Part shown: one piece after another, positions 29,401 through 39,267 of the stretch
How positions within the stretch are numbered: position 1 is the stretch's first letter
How the letters are laid out: each line of letters opens with the position of its first letter
Assembly: GCF_000298175.1 (NCBI RefSeq)
Contig: NZ_BAGZ01000005.1
Location: 434,001-498,000, forward strand
Origin: Austwickia chelonae NBRC 105200
GTDB taxonomy: Bacteria > Actinomycetota > Actinomycetes > Actinomycetales > Dermatophilaceae
DNA length: 64,000 nt
Direction: 5' to 3'
Notes under the pieces: generated by a model
What the model was told of the DNA's origin: nothing
Database searches by the model: none
The model's input: only the letters and a program-made list of their open reading frames with translations
Position numbers and translations under genes: made by a program

Positions 29401-32400
29401 GGGTCACGGGTCGCCGCGGCGTCGAACAGTCCGCTGAGCGTGGCCGTTGCGACGGGGTGGACCAGCCGGTCCGGTGCGGCCGGCAGCTGGCCGACCTGTT
29501 CATCGGGACGCTCCAGGAGCGCGGTGATCAGCTGGACGAACCGCTGCAGGATCGACCGGGCTCCGGCTTCGCGAAGGAGCGCACTGTCGTAGATGAGGCT
29601 GAGGAGCGGCCCGCCGGACGGTGTCCGTCCGACGACCAGGGTCAGCGGGTAGTGCGGCGCGCCCTCGTTGACGATATCGGTGACGACGAGTGTGTCGCCG
29701 AGGCGGCGGAGCATGTTCACATCGGTCGCCATGTCGAAGACCACGAGGGTGTCGAACAGTGATCCGACTCCGGTGCGGCGGCCGATCCGGGCGAGTGAGA
29801 CGTGCTGGTGTGGCAGCGTCCGGCTCTGGTGGTCGCGGACCGCGGCCAGTAGTTCACCCGCAGTGTTCTCGGCCGTCCAGCTGGCCCGCAGCGGAACGGT
29901 GTTGATGAACAGCCCGACCATGTCCTCGATGCCGGGGACATCTGCGTCGCGTCCGGAGACGGTCGACCCGAAGACCACGTCCTGGGAGTGCAGGATGCCA
30001 CCGAGGGTCAACGCCCAGGCGGTGTGCACGGCGACGCTGAGTGGCACGCCCGCGGTCTGTGCCGCGGCGTCGAGGTCGGTCGTCGGTTCGACGCAGACGT
30101 CGGAGAAGGCAGTGGAGGGTGTGTGTCCTTCGGCCACCAGGGACGGCCCGGGCAGTCCGTCGAGTTCGGCTTCCCACACCCGGTCGGCCTCGACATTGTC
30201 GCGGCGGGTGAGCCAGCCGATGTAATCGGAGAATCCTCCACGTACGGAAGCACTTCCCGGCTCGTGATATTCGGCGAGCAGTGTGCGCAGCATCGGAGGA
30301 ACCGACCAGCCGTCGGCAACGATGTGGTGAACGGTCTGCACGAGGGCCTTGCGGTCGGAGTCCGGGTCGAGGAGCAGACCGAAACGCATCGGCGGGTCTA
30401 CGGCCAGATCGAAACCGGTTTTCCGGTCCTGGGTGGCGTAGTCGTGGATCTCCTCGTCGGTGAGTCCCGGCCGGGAGATCGTGACGAACGGCGCGTCGAG
30501 ACCCTCCTCGAGGACGGAGACGACCCGGCCGTCCTTCAGGGCGACGAAGCGGGCGGCCAGGTTCGGGTACAGGACGAACAGGCGGTTCGCCGCTGCCGCC
30601 AGCCGTTCGACGTCGATCTCGCCGGACAGGCTGAGGACCTGCTGCTCGACGTAGCTGTCGGCGGAGTCGTCGTCGAAGACCGAGTGGAAGTACAGCCCTT
30701 CCTGGAGAGGGGTCAACGGCAGGATGTCGCGCAGCGCGGGGCTGTCGAGGACGTCGATGTCGTCCTGGTCGAGCCGGACCAGCGGGAAGTCGCTGGGTGA
30801 ATGGCGCCCTTCCTCGAGTGCGGACAGCCCGAGGAGGGCCTCCCGGTAGTACTCCCCGAGCCTGTCCACGTCTGCGTCGGTGAACACTCCCTCGGGCCAG
30901 GAGACGGTGGTGACCAGCTCGTATTCACCCGTCGCGGAGGGTTCGACGATGGCATTGAACTCGAGTGCGCGGGGCAGACGCATGCGCTGGTCGCGTCGTT
31001 CGCCGAGCTGTTCGGTGGCTTGTGCGGGCCGCCATTCGTCGGATGTCCCGGCGTCGAAGCGCCCCAGGTAGTTGAACAGGACTTGAGGCGCGGTCGGGGT
31101 GAGCTCGAGCTCGGCGAGCTGGCGGAGGGCGCCGTAGGACAGACCTTTGCTCGGTACGTCGGCGAGGTCTTCCTTCACCGAGGTGAGTGCGGAGGCCAGA
31201 TATGCGGCGGCGGTGAAGTCGGCCGTCCGGCCCGGGTCCACGACCACCGGGAAGAGCGTGGTGAACCAGCCGATGGTGCGTGACAGGTCGGTTTCGACTC
31301 CGTCGACGCCGGTGACATGGCGTTCTTCCCGGCCGTGGCCTTCCAGCTCGATGTGGGCGAAGGTCTGGTCCTGGCCGTGGTCGTGTCGCCACCGGGCGAG
31401 GGCCACGGCGAGTCCGGTCAGCAGGACGTCGTTGACCCCGGCGTGGAAGAGGGCGGGGGTGCGGCTGAGCAGGGCTGCCGTGCTCTCGGGTCCGAGGGTG
31501 AGGGTGCGCTGTCTTTCACGGGCGACGGTGTCGTTCTCGGCCAGGGGGCGCCGGCCCAGCAGCTGGTCGGGGTGGGGCAGGGGTCGTTCGTAGTAGGTGC
31601 GGTCGTCGTCGAAGTCGGTATTCGCCAGAAGTTGCGTCCATCTCCGGAAGGAGGTCCCGCTGGACGGTAGGTCGATCTTCGTTCCGCTGCGCTGTTGACG
31701 CCAGGCGGTGGCGAGGTCGTCGGTCAGGATGTGCCAGGACACTCCGTCGACCACGACGTGGTGGATGACGACGACCAGCTGGTGTGCGTTCGGACGCCAG
31801 ACGGCGCGGAGCATCACGCCGCGGTCCGGGTCGAGTCCTTCGGCGGCCAGGGCCAGGCATTCGTCGAGGGGCCGGTCGCTCTTCTCCCAGTGTGCGACGG
31901 GCCGTCCTGCTTCGGGGATCTCGAATCCCCAGTGGTCGCCGCGGACGAGTGTGGCGCGCAGCATGTCGTGTCGGGTGAGCACGGCGGTGAGGACGGCGTC
32001 GAGGTCGTCGTCGGTGAGTTCAGCTGGTGTGTTGAGGACGACCGATTGCACGAAACCGTCGATCGCGTCGGTGGTTCGGCCGAGCCAGCGCAGGACGGGT
32101 GATTCGGTGGTCGTGCCGGTGGCGATGTCGTCGGGGTCCGTCCGGGTGTCTTTGTCACGGCTGACGGTGGCGGCCAGTTCGCGCAGGGTCGTGCTGGCGA
32201 AGATCTGGCCGACGGTGGTGTGGAGTCCGGCTGCCCGGAGTGCGCTCAGCAGGGAGATGGCGAGGATGCTGTCTCCGCCGAGCCGGAAGAAGTCCTGGTC
32301 GATGCCGATGTCGTCGAGGCGTAGGACAGATGCGGCAGCGGCACAGACGGCGCGTTCGTCGTCGGTGGCGGGCCGGGCGTAGGTGTGTGTCGTGGGTTCG

Positions 32401-34307
32401 GGGTCGGGGAGGGCGTTCCGGTCGAGTTTGCCGTTGGCGGTGAGGGGGAATTCCGGGAGGACGACGATGTGGGCGGGCACCATGTACTCCACCATGTGTT
32501 CGCTGGCCCAGTCTCGGATCTCGTCCGGGGTCGTCTTCTCGTGTCCGGCGCCGGGGATCACGTATCCGACGAGGTAGGTTCCGCCGGCGTTGTTCTGCCG
32601 GGCGACGACGCAGGTGTGGCGCAGGCCGGGGTGCGCGGCGAGTCCTGCTTCGACGTCTTCGAGTTCGAGCCGCATGCCGCGGATCTTGATCTGGTTGTCG
32701 GCTCGGCCGAGGAAGTCCAGGGTGCCGTCGGGGCGGTAGCGGGCGAGGTCTCCGGTGCGGTAGAGGCGGGTTCCGTCGGCTGCGAAGGGGTTGGCGACGA
32801 AGCGGGCTGCGGTGAGTGAGGGCGCACCGACGTATCCGCGTCCCAGGAGGAGTCCTCCGGCGTACAGTTCGCCGCAGACGCCGGTGGGCACCGGGCGCAG
32901 TTCGTCGTCGAGGACGTACAGCTGGGTGTTGGGGTTGGCCCGGCCGATGGAGGTCGAGCGGCGTTCGGCTTCTCCTCGGTAGACGACGTGGGAGACACCG
33001 ATGGTCGCTTCGGCGGGGCCGTAGCCGTGGTACATGGGGATGTCGAGTCGGGTGCGGAAGCGTTCGTAGAGCTCCGGGGTGAGCACTTCGCCGCCGCACC
33101 ATACATGCCTGAGGCTGTCGAGTTTTGTCGTTTCGCCGGAGATCTCCAGCAGTACGTCCAGCATGGAGGAGACGAGGTAGGCGAAGGTGACCCGGTGTTC
33201 GGCGATGATGTCGAGCAGGTGGTGGGGGTCGCGTTCGCCGCCGGGGCGGAGGACGACGAGTCGGCCGCCGCACACCAGGGGCAGGAAGATCTCGTTGATG
33301 GAGATGTCGAAGGAGAGCGGTGCTTTGAACAGGGAGGCGTCGTCGTCGCCGAAGCCCAGGATCTCGTCGACCTGCCAGAGCAGTCGTTCGCTGATCGCTT
33401 CGTGGCGGATCATCGCGCCTTTGGGTCGTCCGGTGGATCCGGAGGTGAAGATCACGTAGGCGAGGGAGTTGCCGTGGATGGCGGTGTCGGGGGCGGCTGC
33501 GGGGTGGTGTCCGTACTGCCAGTTGTCGAGGTCGACGGCGAGCGCGTCGGGTTCGTCGGGGTGGTGTTCGCCGGTGTCGTTGAGTTGCAGGGTGATGTCT
33601 GCGTCGTCGATGACGGTGGCGCGGCGGGTGGTGGGCCAGTGCGGGTCGAGGGGGACGAAGGCGCAGCCTGCTTGGAGGATGGCGAGCAGTCCGATGACCA
33701 TGTCGGCGGAGCGGGGCAGCGAGATGGCGACGATGTGTTCGGTGGTGAGCCCGCGGCCGATGAGGTGGTGGGCGAGTTGTGCTGACAGTTCCGCGGTTTC
33801 GCGGTAGGTCAGTGAGCGCTCCTCGTCGATGACGGCGATGGCGTCGGGGCGTCGTTCTGCTTGGGCGCGGAACATGTCCACGATGGTGGGTCGTTCGCGG
33901 TCTGCTGCGGTGTCATTCCACGCGGCCAGGGTGGCGAGCCGTTCGGCGGTGGTGGTGGGGGTGATGGTGCCGAGGGTGCGGTCGGGGAAGTCGGTGAGAT
34001 CGTCCAGGGCGAGTTGGGCGTCGCCTTGTCGGAGGCTGTCGGGGAGGGTGATCCGGATGTTGTCCGGGGTGTCGTCGTGGGGGGTGCTCTCCGGGGCGGG
34101 GTTGGTGTCGACCCAGTCGAGGACGTCGGTGAACGGGGTGTTGTCGGTCAGGTGGAGACCTTGGGGGCTGCTCCCGTCCGCCCAGTACGACAGGCTGATT
34201 CGACAGGCTTCGGCGATGGTGCGATCGGAGTAGTCACCTGTGCGGCGGCGGACGTCGCTGAGGTGGTGGGGGGAGATCTCGAGGGGACGAGTACTCGGTT
34301 CCATCAT
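23397..34307 (-). CDS. cchH: Trimodular non-ribosomal peptide synthetase, coelichelin synthetase (CchH) type
   Basis: Cytosolic megasynthase of 3636 residues that builds a hydroxamate siderophore peptide. Order: N-terminal leader (about 1-135), A1 (core near 289), T1 (GGDSILA, about 677), E1 ([10 protein letters not shown], about 851), C2 (HHIVADGWS, about 1329), A2 (about 1783), T2 (GGDSIVA, about 2169), E2 ([10 protein letters not shown], about 2349), C3 (about 2746), A3 (about 3200), T3 (GGHSMSA, about 3594). There is no thioesterase. My reading of the ten pocket residues gives DINYWGGIGK, DFWNIGMVHK and DMENLGLINK, the codes known for formyl-hydroxyornithine, threonine and hydroxyornithine in coelichelin synthetase. 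C3 has an abnormal active-site motif (YHLLLWDG). The start at 34307 lies in an ATG-ATG pair. Controlled by the iron box at 34350-34373. Confidence 0.94.
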   Translation of the reverse strand: MMEPSTRPLEISPHHLSDVRRRTGDYSDRTIAEACRISLSYWADGSSPQGLHLTDNTPFTDVLDWVDTNPAPESTPHDDTPDNIRITLPDSLRQGDAQLALDDLTDFPDRTLGTITPTTTAERLATLAAWNDTAADRERPTIVDMFRAQAERRPDAIAVIDEERSLTYRETAELSAQLAHHLIGRGLTTEHIVAISLPRSADMVIGLLAILQAGCAFVPLDPHWPTTRRATVIDDADITLQLNDTGEHHPDEPDALAVDLDNWQYGHHPAAAPDTAIHGNSLAYVIFTSGSTGRPKGAMIRHEAISERLLWQVDEILGFGDDDASLFKAPLSFDISINEIFLPLVCGGRLVVLRPGGERDPHHLLDIIAEHRVTFAYLVSSMLDVLLEISGETTKLDSLRHVWCGGEVLTPELYERFRTRLDIPMYHGYGPAEATIGVSHVVYRGEAERRSTSIGRANPNTQLYVLDDELRPVPTGVCGELYAGGLLLGRGYVGAPSLTAARFVANPFAADGTRLYRTGDLARYRPDGTLDFLGRADNQIKIRGMRLELEDVEAGLAAHPGLRHTCVVARQNNAGGTYLVGYVIPGAGHEKTTPDEIRDWASEHMVEYMVPAHIVVLPEFPLTANGKLDRNALPDPEPTTHTYARPATDDERAVCAAAASVLRLDDIGIDQDFFRLGGDSILAISLLSALRAAGLHTTVGQIFASTTLRELAATVSRDKDTRTDPDDIATGTTTESPVLRWLGRTTDAIDGFVQSVVLNTPAELTDDDLDAVLTAVLTRHDMLRATLVRGDHWGFEIPEAGRPVAHWEKSDRPLDECLALAAEGLDPDRGVMLRAVWRPNAHQLVVVIHHVVVDGVSWHILTDDLATAWRQQRSGTKIDLPSSGTSFRRWTQLLANTDFDDDRTYYERPLPHPDQLLGRRPLAENDTVARERQRTLTLGPESTAALLSRTPALFHAGVNDVLLTGLAVALARWRHDHGQDQTFAHIELEGHGREERHVTGVDGVETDLSRTIGWFTTLFPVVVDPGRTADFTAAAYLASALTSVKEDLADVPSKGLSYGALRQLAELELTPTAPQVLFNYLGRFDAGTSDEWRPAQATEQLGERRDQRMRLPRALEFNAIVEPSATGEYELVTTVSWPEGVFTDADVDRLGEYYREALLGLSALEEGRHSPSDFPLVRLDQDDIDVLDSPALRDILPLTPLQEGLYFHSVFDDDSADSYVEQQVLSLSGEIDVERLAAAANRLFVLYPNLAARFVALKDGRVVSVLEEGLDAPFVTISRPGLTDEEIHDYATQDRKTGFDLAVDPPMRFGLLLDPDSDRKALVQTVHHIVADGWSVPPMLRTLLAEYHEPGSASVRGGFSDYIGWLTRRDNVEADRVWEAELDGLPGPSLVAEGHTPSTAFSDVCVEPTTDLDAAAQTAGVPLSVAVHTAWALTLGGILHSQDVVFGSTVSGRDADVPGIEDMVGLFINTVPLRASWTAENTAGELLAAVRDHQSRTLPHQHVSLARIGRRTGVGSLFDTLVVFDMATDVNMLRRLGDTLVVTDIVNEGAPHYPLTLVVGRTPSGGPLLSLIYDSALLREAGARSILQRFVQLITALLERPDEQVGQLPAAPDRLVHPVATATLSGLFDAAATRDPAAPAVTQCSLDGQTRSVTYGELAETKDDLADLLRAAGVRPGRRVAVALPRTVEQVVALLAVVSAGGAYVPLDTAYPDERLAYVLSDSAPQVVLVAPEHEERFAALLAQNGSEARILVPGRDPDTEVTPTRDRREPGWHDPAYVIYTSGSTGRPKGVVVTHSSVVTLLANTQPDMGFGPDDVWVQFHSYSFDFAVWELWGALVYGGELIVPDYGLTRSPTDFHRLVREHRVTVLNQTPSAFYRFIEADRHAGEPLPALRRIIFGGEALDLERLRGWIDRHGVDSPELVNMYGITETTVHVTHRVLTGEDFTSQETVSPIGGPIPGLRVHLLDDRLNPVPPGRTGAIYVAGDQVSAGYLGRQALTAGRFVADPFAADGSRMYHTGDLAHRTIDGELVFAGRADDQVQLKGFRVELGEVESVIRTFEGVVDVAVTVADSGDHLVAHVVGRAPQDLAERLATTLPAHMVPGRIRTVDTLPLTVNGKLDRDALTRNATPESAAPTTTGSALPALVEIFSQTLDHPGTGPDTDFFAAGGDSIVAITVVNRARAAGLSVTPRDLFLFKTPAALAGHLAECSPSTATPSPTARPSRREDGPVAPTPIILRQRELGGGLRAFAQARAVPLAEGIGYDDVERAARTVVAAHPALRIRLDVDHGVWNLRTDPTGKPAVIRSSTDDIAVAAQEASTLLDPESGETIVFSWSETTRTLVIAVHHLAVDAVSWLILLEDTAAALRGEELAPATTPYAEYAEALTVGAVTTVDSLGRWREILHAPALVTELGPRREITVALDPVTSERVRCLAPTSYGIPVTELLCGALRVALTQVQDTPADLAIDLERHGRVPAAEGHDYTRTIGWFTAIAPVRLTAHTDPVAAARELIGRQPDETGHIAYGQLRYLNPQTAPLLTAHPQVLFNYLGRSSDEQALPTGEETAASPYAVEVNAWTEASTGILYATFTLVEGISDEITEHWLQALGSVAEGAASVERSAPVGPLQRGLYFQDQLADTTGGYVAQNYFGFTRRLDPSALSVAMSAVIARHPVVGAGFDTDADGNPVQVLSPDRRVEVRTVEVADDAELDLLRTADRRTSFDLTAPPLIRLTVVRRPDGRDGLLLSYHLLLWDGWSREIVLRDLFTAYESALAGKQPDLGPAAPSFEDHARAVASADRASSEQFWAEHLADLSGPTLLAGPEPDLLTDLPPAFVRTLSAEQTADLHEAARAHGVTLNSLLTGAFGLFLGAYTGRHDAVFGVTVSGREGEGLSDMVGVLLNTVPMWTRARPEQTVGEYLSAVQTSRVDAMDYEDLGLGEIQRASGQDILFDNLFVLQNFLDEDAFQEMNLRHGITEVRSDDSTHYPFTWVVTPGERITIKVEHRCIAGFDAGRLLDDYVRTLTGLAAASGRVGALPGLAPEPEHSTHTDIGTDTVVDLFDRAADRDPERVALVSGCRRMTFGELRDRSRALAGVLVARGIGVEGTVGIAIPRSVDSIVAVFAVLRAGAAYVPLELDHPDERIAMIVEDARPDVVLTVSGVSSRLTGDLIELDRPLPQVEPFVTFAPEDPQRLRHAAYTIYTSGSTGRPKGVVTEYAGLTNMLLNHQRRIFEPVLAEHVHRIFRVAHTVSFAFDMSWEELLWLADGHEVHVCDEDLRRDAPALVAYCREHGIDVVNVTPTYAQQLLSEGLLDDPAGRPALVLLGGEAVTPALWQRLADTEGTVGYNLYGPTEYTINTLGVGTFECPDPVVGVAIDNTEVYVLDQWLRPAPDGVPGELYVAGIGIARGYLGQPGQSAHRFVASPFGRPGERMYRTGDLVLRRPDGNLTYLGRTDQQVKIRGHRVELGEVEAAFSAHPAVQVAAAVAQLDPQVDGAYRLAIYLVVDGGSLADVASQVGAGLPDFMCPTHYAQVEAIPLTVNGKADTASLPEPKPLGALTSAGERGPQTGTETVVCEFFAETLDLDEEEVSAVGDFLDLGGHSMSAIRLVGLLRREFGAVITIRELLSLRTPEAVARHIDDRV

Positions 34308-34349
34308 GAACGGCTCAACATCCTTCCACGGCGTGAAGACAGAGCCACC

Positions 34350-34373
34350 CTAACTTAGGGTCACCTAAGTTAG
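34350..34373 (-). promoter_or_regulatory. Iron box upstream of the NRPS gene, overlapping the upstream stop codon
   Basis: Perfect 10-bp inverted repeat (arms 34350-34359 and 34364-34373, centre GTCA). Within it, 34350-34368 matches the iron-box consensus at 15 of 19 positions. The stop codon of the exporter gene (34365-34367) lies inside it, and the NRPS start is 43 bp downstream on the minus strand. Confidence 0.85.
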
Positions 34374-36137
34374 ACCTTGCCAGGCTCGCCAAAGCTGCGC
34401 GTAGTGACCGTCCTTGGCCACCAGTTCCTCGTGGGTCCCCTCTTCGACGATGCGTCCTGCGTCCAGGACGGCGATCCGGTCAGCCGCAGCTGCCTGGGTC
34501 AGCCGGTGGGCCACGAACAGGGAGGTTCGACCGGAGCAGGCGGCCTGAGCAGCTCGTTCCAGCGCGGAGGCACCTTCGCTGCCGGCCTCGGCAGTGGATT
34601 CGTCGAGCACCACCACGGGGGTGCGGGTCAGGACCAACCGGGCCAGGGCGATGTGGGCGGCCTTGGTGCCGTCCAGGGGCTCGCCGCCTTCACCGACCGG
34701 GGTGTGCAATCCCTCGGGGAGGGCGTCGACCCAGTCTTCGGCGCCCACGAGGCGCAGGGCTGCGCGCAGGGCCGCGTCGTCGGCGTCGGGGGCTGCCAGT
34801 CGCAGGTCGTCGGCCAGTGTCCCGGAGAAGAGGTGGGATTCCTGTGTCAGGACGCTCACCAGGGATCTCGCTGCGGCTTCGTCGACCTGGGACAGATCGG
34901 TCGAGCCGATGCGCACCGTCCCGGATCCGGGGGTCCCGATCCCGGCGACGAGTGCGGCCAGTGTCGTCTTGCCGGCTCCGGTGGCACCTACCAAGGCCAG
35001 TGATCCTCCGGCGGGGATCGTCAGGGTGACCTCGTGCAGTACCGGATGGTCGGTTCCCGGGTAGGTGAAGGTCACGCTCTCCACGACCACCGGGCAGGCC
35101 GTGGTCCTTCCGGTGCCGGGGCTCGGGGTTCCCACCAGTCGTTCGCCGGGTGATTCCGCCAGTACTCCGACGAGGCGGGTCAGGCTCGCCCCTGATTTCT
35201 GTGCTTCGTCGAAGGTGAACATGATCGAGCCCAGCGGGGTGAAGAGCCGGTGGAAGGCCAGCAGCGCCGCGGCGACGGCACCGACGGTGGTGGCTCCGGC
35301 ACCGACGAGGAGGTGTCCCACGGTGAGGATCGCGGTCAGGCCGATGAACTCTGCGCGGTTCTCCCGTCCGACGAACCGGCCGAAGAAGTGGAAGACCTCG
35401 ATCCCGAGGTCCTTCACCCGGGCGGAGTCGTGGGCGACCTTGTCCTGGAAGGTTTTCTCCAGCCGGTAGGCCCGCACGGTGTGGATGCCGTTGAGTGCGC
35501 TGATCAGTGTCTGCGCCCGGTTCGCCTGGGCGATCCGCTGTTCCCGGTAGAGGGGTGCGGACCGGGGGAGGTACCAGCGCAGGGCCGAGGCGTAGGCGAT
35601 CAGGGCGCAGGATCCGGCCAGGCCGAGTCGCCAGTCCAGTCCGAACATGCCGATGGTGGCGACGGTGACCAGCACTCCTGCGGAGAGCACGGTGGGGACG
35701 GCGGTGCGGATGCCTTTGGAGAGGATGGCGACGTCGTCACCGACCCTGGAGAGCACGTCTCCGTGGCCGGCCTGTTCGATCCGGGAGCTGGGCAGTTCCA
35801 GGACGGCGCGGACTGCTCCTTCGCGCAGGTCGGCGAGCAGGTCGGCGCCGAGTTTTCCGATCAGGTAGGTCGAGACGGCGGTGGTCGCCGCGCCGAGCAG
35901 TACGGCGGCCATCATCACAGCGCCGACCGTGACCAGGGCCGAGTGCGGCTCGCCCCTGGTCACGATGTCGATCACTCTGCTGAGCAGCAGTACCGGAAGG
36001 ATCTGGAGGGCCGCTCCGGTCACCGTGGTGAGCACGGTCGCGATGCTGAGCCACGGCCTGCTGCGGCAGTGGTCGAGGACCCAACGGGTCGCCTCCCGGC
36101 CGGTGGTCGTGCGCAGGACGTCCGGGGCGACGCTCAT
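34365..36137 (-). CDS. ABC exporter half-transporter with intact Walker A and degenerate signature (CchG-like)
   Basis: Fused membrane/ATPase subunit of 590 residues, probable exporter of the siderophore. Membrane segments span about residues 30-310. The ATPase domain has a canonical Walker A (LVGATGAGKTTLAALV) and Walker B with catalytic Glu (VVVLDESTAE). The signature, however, reads PLDGTKAAHIALARL rather than LSGGQ. This is the mirror image of the defects in the protein at 21716-23410. Paired as a heterodimer they would form one canonical and one dead ATP site. It starts 20 bp after the receptor gene and is probably co-transcribed with it. Corresponds to cchG by position. Confidence 0.87.
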   Translation of the reverse strand: MSVAPDVLRTTTGREATRWVLDHCRSRPWLSIATVLTTVTGAALQILPVLLLSRVIDIVTRGEPHSALVTVGAVMMAAVLLGAATTAVSTYLIGKLGADLLADLREGAVRAVLELPSSRIEQAGHGDVLSRVGDDVAILSKGIRTAVPTVLSAGVLVTVATIGMFGLDWRLGLAGSCALIAYASALRWYLPRSAPLYREQRIAQANRAQTLISALNGIHTVRAYRLEKTFQDKVAHDSARVKDLGIEVFHFFGRFVGRENRAEFIGLTAILTVGHLLVGAGATTVGAVAAALLAFHRLFTPLGSIMFTFDEAQKSGASLTRLVGVLAESPGERLVGTPSPGTGRTTACPVVVESVTFTYPGTDHPVLHEVTLTIPAGGSLALVGATGAGKTTLAALVAGIGTPGSGTVRIGSTDLSQVDEAAARSLVSVLTQESHLFSGTLADDLRLAAPDADDAALRAALRLVGAEDWVDALPEGLHTPVGEGGEPLDGTKAAHIALARLVLTRTPVVVLDESTAEAGSEGASALERAAQAACSGRTSLFVAHRLTQAAAADRIAVLDAGRIVEEGTHEELVAKDGHYAQLWRAWQGLT

Positions 36138-36156
36138 GTCCTGTGGTACTCGCCTC

Positions 36157-37209
36157 TCACTTGGCCGCAGATGCGGCGACCTGGTCGATGGCGTAGGGCA
36201 GGGAGAGCAGGGTGGCCTGTGACATCGCTGCTCCGACCGCGGGTCCTTCGCTGTCGAGGAGGTAGGACACCTTGTCGTTCTTGGCGACCTTGAGGTTGGT
36301 GAAGAGGTCGTATTTCTTCAAGGCCTCGGCGTCTTCTTTGTCGTTGATGACGAAGACGCGGTCGACGTCGACGAGGTCCATCCGCTCCGGGGAGAGTGAG
36401 GTGAAGAATTTTTCGCCGGCGATCTTGTCGATCTCGGTCTGGCCTTTGAAGCCCATGCCGGTGAGGAGTTGTCCGCGTACGTCGGTGGTGGTGAAGGGTG
36501 CTGCTGCCCCTTTGTACCAGGACAGGGCGACGGCGGTCTGGTTGGCGAATTCGGGATGGTTCTTCTTGACGGTGGCGAGTTTGTCCTGGATTCCTTGGAC
36601 CAGTTTCTTGCCTTCGGCTTCCTGGCCGAGCGCTTTGGCGATATGGACGGCGTTGTCCTGCCAGGGTGCGCTGAACGGTTTCTTCTCGGCTTTGGTGCGG
36701 CCGACGGTGGGAGCGATCTGGGAGAGTTTGTTGTAGGCGGCGTCGTCGATCTCGGAGTAGACCGCGATGATCAGGTCGGGTCGCAGGGAGGCGATCTTCT
36801 CGAAGTTGGGTCCGGGGTCGCCGTTGGTCATGACGACCTCGGGTTTGTTGTCCCCCCATTTGTCCTTCACCCAGGGCCATTGGGTGTTGATGTCGGGGCT
36901 TTTTCCTGCCGGGTTCTTGTACTGGTCGACCATGCCGACCGGTTTGTGGCCCAGGGCGAGGACGGCCTGGTCGTCGGTGTAGCCGACGGTGACGACGCGC
37001 TGGGGTGCCTTGGGGACCGTGGTGGAGCCGAAGGTGTGTTCCACGGTGACGGGGAATGTGCCTGCCGCTGAGGATTTGGCGCCTTCGTCCTTCTTGTCCT
37101 TGGCGGCGGGGCCGCATCCGGCGAGGAGGCCCATTCCCAGGACCATGACGGAGGCGGTGGTCGCCAGTCGTCGCCATGGTTTGTGGGATGTCGTGGTGTA
37201 GTGACGCAT
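36157..37209 (-). CDS. Siderophore-binding lipoprotein of an ABC importer (CchF-like)
   Basis: Extracytoplasmic receptor of 350 residues from the FepB/FhuD-type family, which captures ferric siderophore for the FecCD permeases. The N-terminus is a lipoprotein signal with lipobox LLAGC at about residue 28. The mature part contains PQRVVTVGYTDDQAVLALG and LRPDLIIAVYSEID, typical of the periplasmic binding protein fold. I start at the ATG at 37209 (MRHYTTTSHK), which gives a normal lipoprotein leader; the 18 upstream codons lack similarity. An iron box lies about 70 bp upstream. Confidence 0.92.
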   Translation of the reverse strand: MRHYTTTSHKPWRRLATTASVMVLGMGLLAGCGPAAKDKKDEGAKSSAAGTFPVTVEHTFGSTTVPKAPQRVVTVGYTDDQAVLALGHKPVGMVDQYKNPAGKSPDINTQWPWVKDKWGDNKPEVVMTNGDPGPNFEKIASLRPDLIIAVYSEIDDAAYNKLSQIAPTVGRTKAEKKPFSAPWQDNAVHIAKALGQEAEGKKLVQGIQDKLATVKKNHPEFANQTAVALSWYKGAAAPFTTTDVRGQLLTGMGFKGQTEIDKIAGEKFFTSLSPERMDLVDVDRVFVINDKEDAEALKKYDLFTNLKVAKNDKVSYLLDSEGPAVGAAMSQATLLSLPYAIDQVAASAAK

Positions 37210-37279
37210 CGGAAGTACCTTGCTTTCATGCCGGCCAGTGGTGCCCTCGGTGGAGCAGGGCAACCCTACCCTGCAAAAG

Positions 37280-37298
37280 TAAGGGAAGCCTCACCTAA
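37280..37298 (-). promoter_or_regulatory. Iron box upstream of the receptor gene, overlapping the ATPase stop codon
   Basis: TAAGGGAAGCCTCACCTAA matches the iron-box consensus at 15 of 19 positions. The stop codon (37295-37297) of the upstream ATPase gene is inside the site. It is placed to repress transcription of the receptor and exporter genes when iron is plentiful. Confidence 0.8.
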
Positions 37299-38158
37299 GC
37301 CAGGGTGATCTCCCGGGGCCTCGGCGCATGAGCCCGACCGATCGGCACGACGAGCGGCCGACCACCTACCGGGTCGACGATCACCTCGGCCCGAAGGCCG
37401 AAAGCTTCATACAACAGGTCAGCCGTCACCACATCAGACGGAGATCCTTGCGCCACAATCGATCCGGATTTCATCACGATCAGATTGTCGCTATAGCGGA
37501 CAGCCAGATTCAGGTCGTGCAGCACCATCACGACGGTCCTGCCCGACACGCGCAGGTCATCGACCAGATCGAGGACATCAACGGCATGCGCCAAATCCAG
37601 ATAGGTGGTCGGCTCGTCGAGCAACAACAGATCCGTCCCCTGGGCGAGGGTCATCGAGATCCACGCCCGCTGCCGCTGCCCCCCGGAAAGGGTGTCGACG
37701 GGCCGGTCACCCAGATCGGAGATCCCCGTCATCTCCAAGGCGTTCTCCACGACGGAGGCGTCATCGGCCGACCACTGCCGCAACCAACTCTGGTGCGGAT
37801 GCCTCCCCCGGGCCACCAGATCGGCCACGGTCAGCCCCTCCGGGGCGGTCGGCGACTGGGGAAGCAGCCCGAGCTTCTTCGCCACCTCCCTGGTCCTGAG
37901 CCGCCCGATGTCCTCCCCGTCCAGCACGACCGATCCGCTCGTCGGCTTCAACAGTCGGGCCAAGGTTCGCAGCAGAGTGGACTTCCCGCAGCCGTTGGGT
38001 CCGATGATGGTGGTCACCACCCCTGAGGGAATGACGACCTCCAGGTCGTCGATGACCGGACGCTCGCCGTAGCCGACGGTGACCCCTCTGGCCGCCAGTC
38101 GTGCATCGCCACCGGTCCGGGGTGGCATCTCAGTGGAGGACGGGACGAGCACGTGCAC
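37295..38158 (-). CDS. Ferric-siderophore import ATPase (FepC/CchE type)
   Basis: Cytoplasmic ATP-binding subunit of 287 residues that powers siderophore uptake through the FecCD permeases. Motifs are Walker A IIGPNGCGKSTLLRTLARL, signature [17 protein letters not shown], Walker B LLLLDEPTTYLDLAH and the switch His in VMVLHDLNLAV, all intact and in FepC order. The frame opens with GTG at 38158; a second GTG at 38152 has better spacing from GAGGG. Corresponds to cchE. Its promoter region carries the iron box at 38177-38195, and its stop codon is part of the next iron box. Confidence 0.93.
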   Translation of the reverse strand: MHVLVPSSTEMPPRTGGDARLAARGVTVGYGERPVIDDLEVVIPSGVVTTIIGPNGCGKSTLLRTLARLLKPTSGSVVLDGEDIGRLRTREVAKKLGLLPQSPTAPEGLTVADLVARGRHPHQSWLRQWSADDASVVENALEMTGISDLGDRPVDTLSGGQRQRAWISMTLAQGTDLLLLDEPTTYLDLAHAVDVLDLVDDLRVSGRTVVMVLHDLNLAVRYSDNLIVMKSGSIVAQGSPSDVVTADLLYEAFGLRAEVIVDPVGGRPLVVPIGRAHAPRPREITLA

Positions 38159-38176
38159 CCCTCGGCGACGACGGCA

Positions 38177-38195
38177 TTTGTTTAGGCTTACCTAA
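38177..38195 (-). promoter_or_regulatory. Iron box upstream of the ATPase gene, overlapping the permease stop codon
   Basis: TTTGTTTAGGCTTACCTAA matches the iron-box consensus at 16 of 19 positions, with a perfect TTTAGG/CCTAAA repeat at 38181-38196. The TAA stop of the upstream permease (38188-38190) lies in its centre. Confidence 0.83.
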
Positions 38196-39267
38196 AATTT
38201 AGCACCGACCGTCGGTTCGCCTGTACCAGCAGATATACGAGGAAAGGCCCGCCGACCGCCGCGGTGACCACTCCCACCGGGGGGACGATCGGCAGAGCCG
38301 TCCGGGCCGCCAGATCAGCCCCGATCAACAACAGCGCGCCGACCGCGCCGGAGGCCACGAGCGGCGGAACCGGCGCTTTCACCAATCGCATCGCCACGTG
38401 CGGGGCGACCAGGGCCACGAACGGAACCGGCCCGGCAGCGCTCACCGCGACCCCGGCCAGGAGCACGGCGCACAACAGGAGGGCTGCCCGCACCGGTCCG
38501 GGACGGACCCCCAGACCGGTGGCCACGTCGTCCCCCAGCTGCATCGCCTTGAGCGGGAAGGACAGTGCGGTGACGGCCAGGGCAAGGGCGAGAGCGCCCC
38601 AGGTCGCCGTCCCGACCTCGTCCCATGAGCGGTTGTCCAGCGATCCGACCAGCCATGCCTGGGCGCGGGCCACATCCCGGATGTCGGCGGTGGTCAGCAG
38701 CCAGGTGGTGACCGCTTGGGTCACCGCGCTCACCGCGATCCCGATGAGGACGAGTCGGAATCCGTCGATGCCCTGTCGCCAGGCCAGGAGGTACACCAAC
38801 AGTCCGGTGCCCAGACCACCGACGAGTGCGGCGACGGACAGTCCGAACGCCCCGGCGATCACGGTGGAAGCTCCCCCGGAGACGGTGACGAGGAAGACCG
38901 CGACCATGCTGGCACCGCCGGTGACTCCCAGGATGTCCGGGCTGGCCAGGGGGTTGCGGGCGAGGGACTGGGTGAGTGCCCCGGAGAGGCCGAGTGCGGC
39001 ACCGACGACGAGCCCGGCCAGCGCGCGGGGCATGCGCAGGTCCATGACGACGAAACGGTCGACCCGCTCACCCTGCCCGAGGAGCACGGAGACCACTTGG
39101 GAGAAGGACAACGAGAAGTCGCCCACTCCGATGGACAGGCAGAACGCCGGGAAGGTCGCCGCGGTCAGGAGGAAGGTGACCAGGACGGCTCTGGGGCGCC
39201 AGACGAAGGAGAGCGTCCCGAGCCGCACTCCGGGGGTCACGGATGGTGTCGAGGTCGTTCGGTTCAT
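38188..39267 (-). CDS. FecCD-family siderophore permease (CchD-like)
   Basis: Membrane subunit of 359 residues of the iron-siderophore importer, with about nine hydrophobic segments. Family marks are LRMPRALAGLVVGAALGLSG near residue 90, QSLARNPLASPDILGVTGGA, and GPVPFVALVAPHVAMRL, which contains the ATPase-coupling loop. I use the ATG at 39267, which overlaps the upstream permease stop in an ATGA arrangement (translational coupling). The 56 upstream codons in the frame are arginine-rich and belong to the neighbouring gene. Confidence 0.93.
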   Translation of the reverse strand: MNRTTSTPSVTPGVRLGTLSFVWRPRAVLVTFLLTAATFPAFCLSIGVGDFSLSFSQVVSVLLGQGERVDRFVVMDLRMPRALAGLVVGAALGLSGALTQSLARNPLASPDILGVTGGASMVAVFLVTVSGGASTVIAGAFGLSVAALVGGLGTGLLVYLLAWRQGIDGFRLVLIGIAVSAVTQAVTTWLLTTADIRDVARAQAWLVGSLDNRSWDEVGTATWGALALALAVTALSFPLKAMQLGDDVATGLGVRPGPVRAALLLCAVLLAGVAVSAAGPVPFVALVAPHVAMRLVKAPVPPLVASGAVGALLLIGADLAARTALPIVPPVGVVTAAVGGPFLVYLLVQANRRSVLNFR

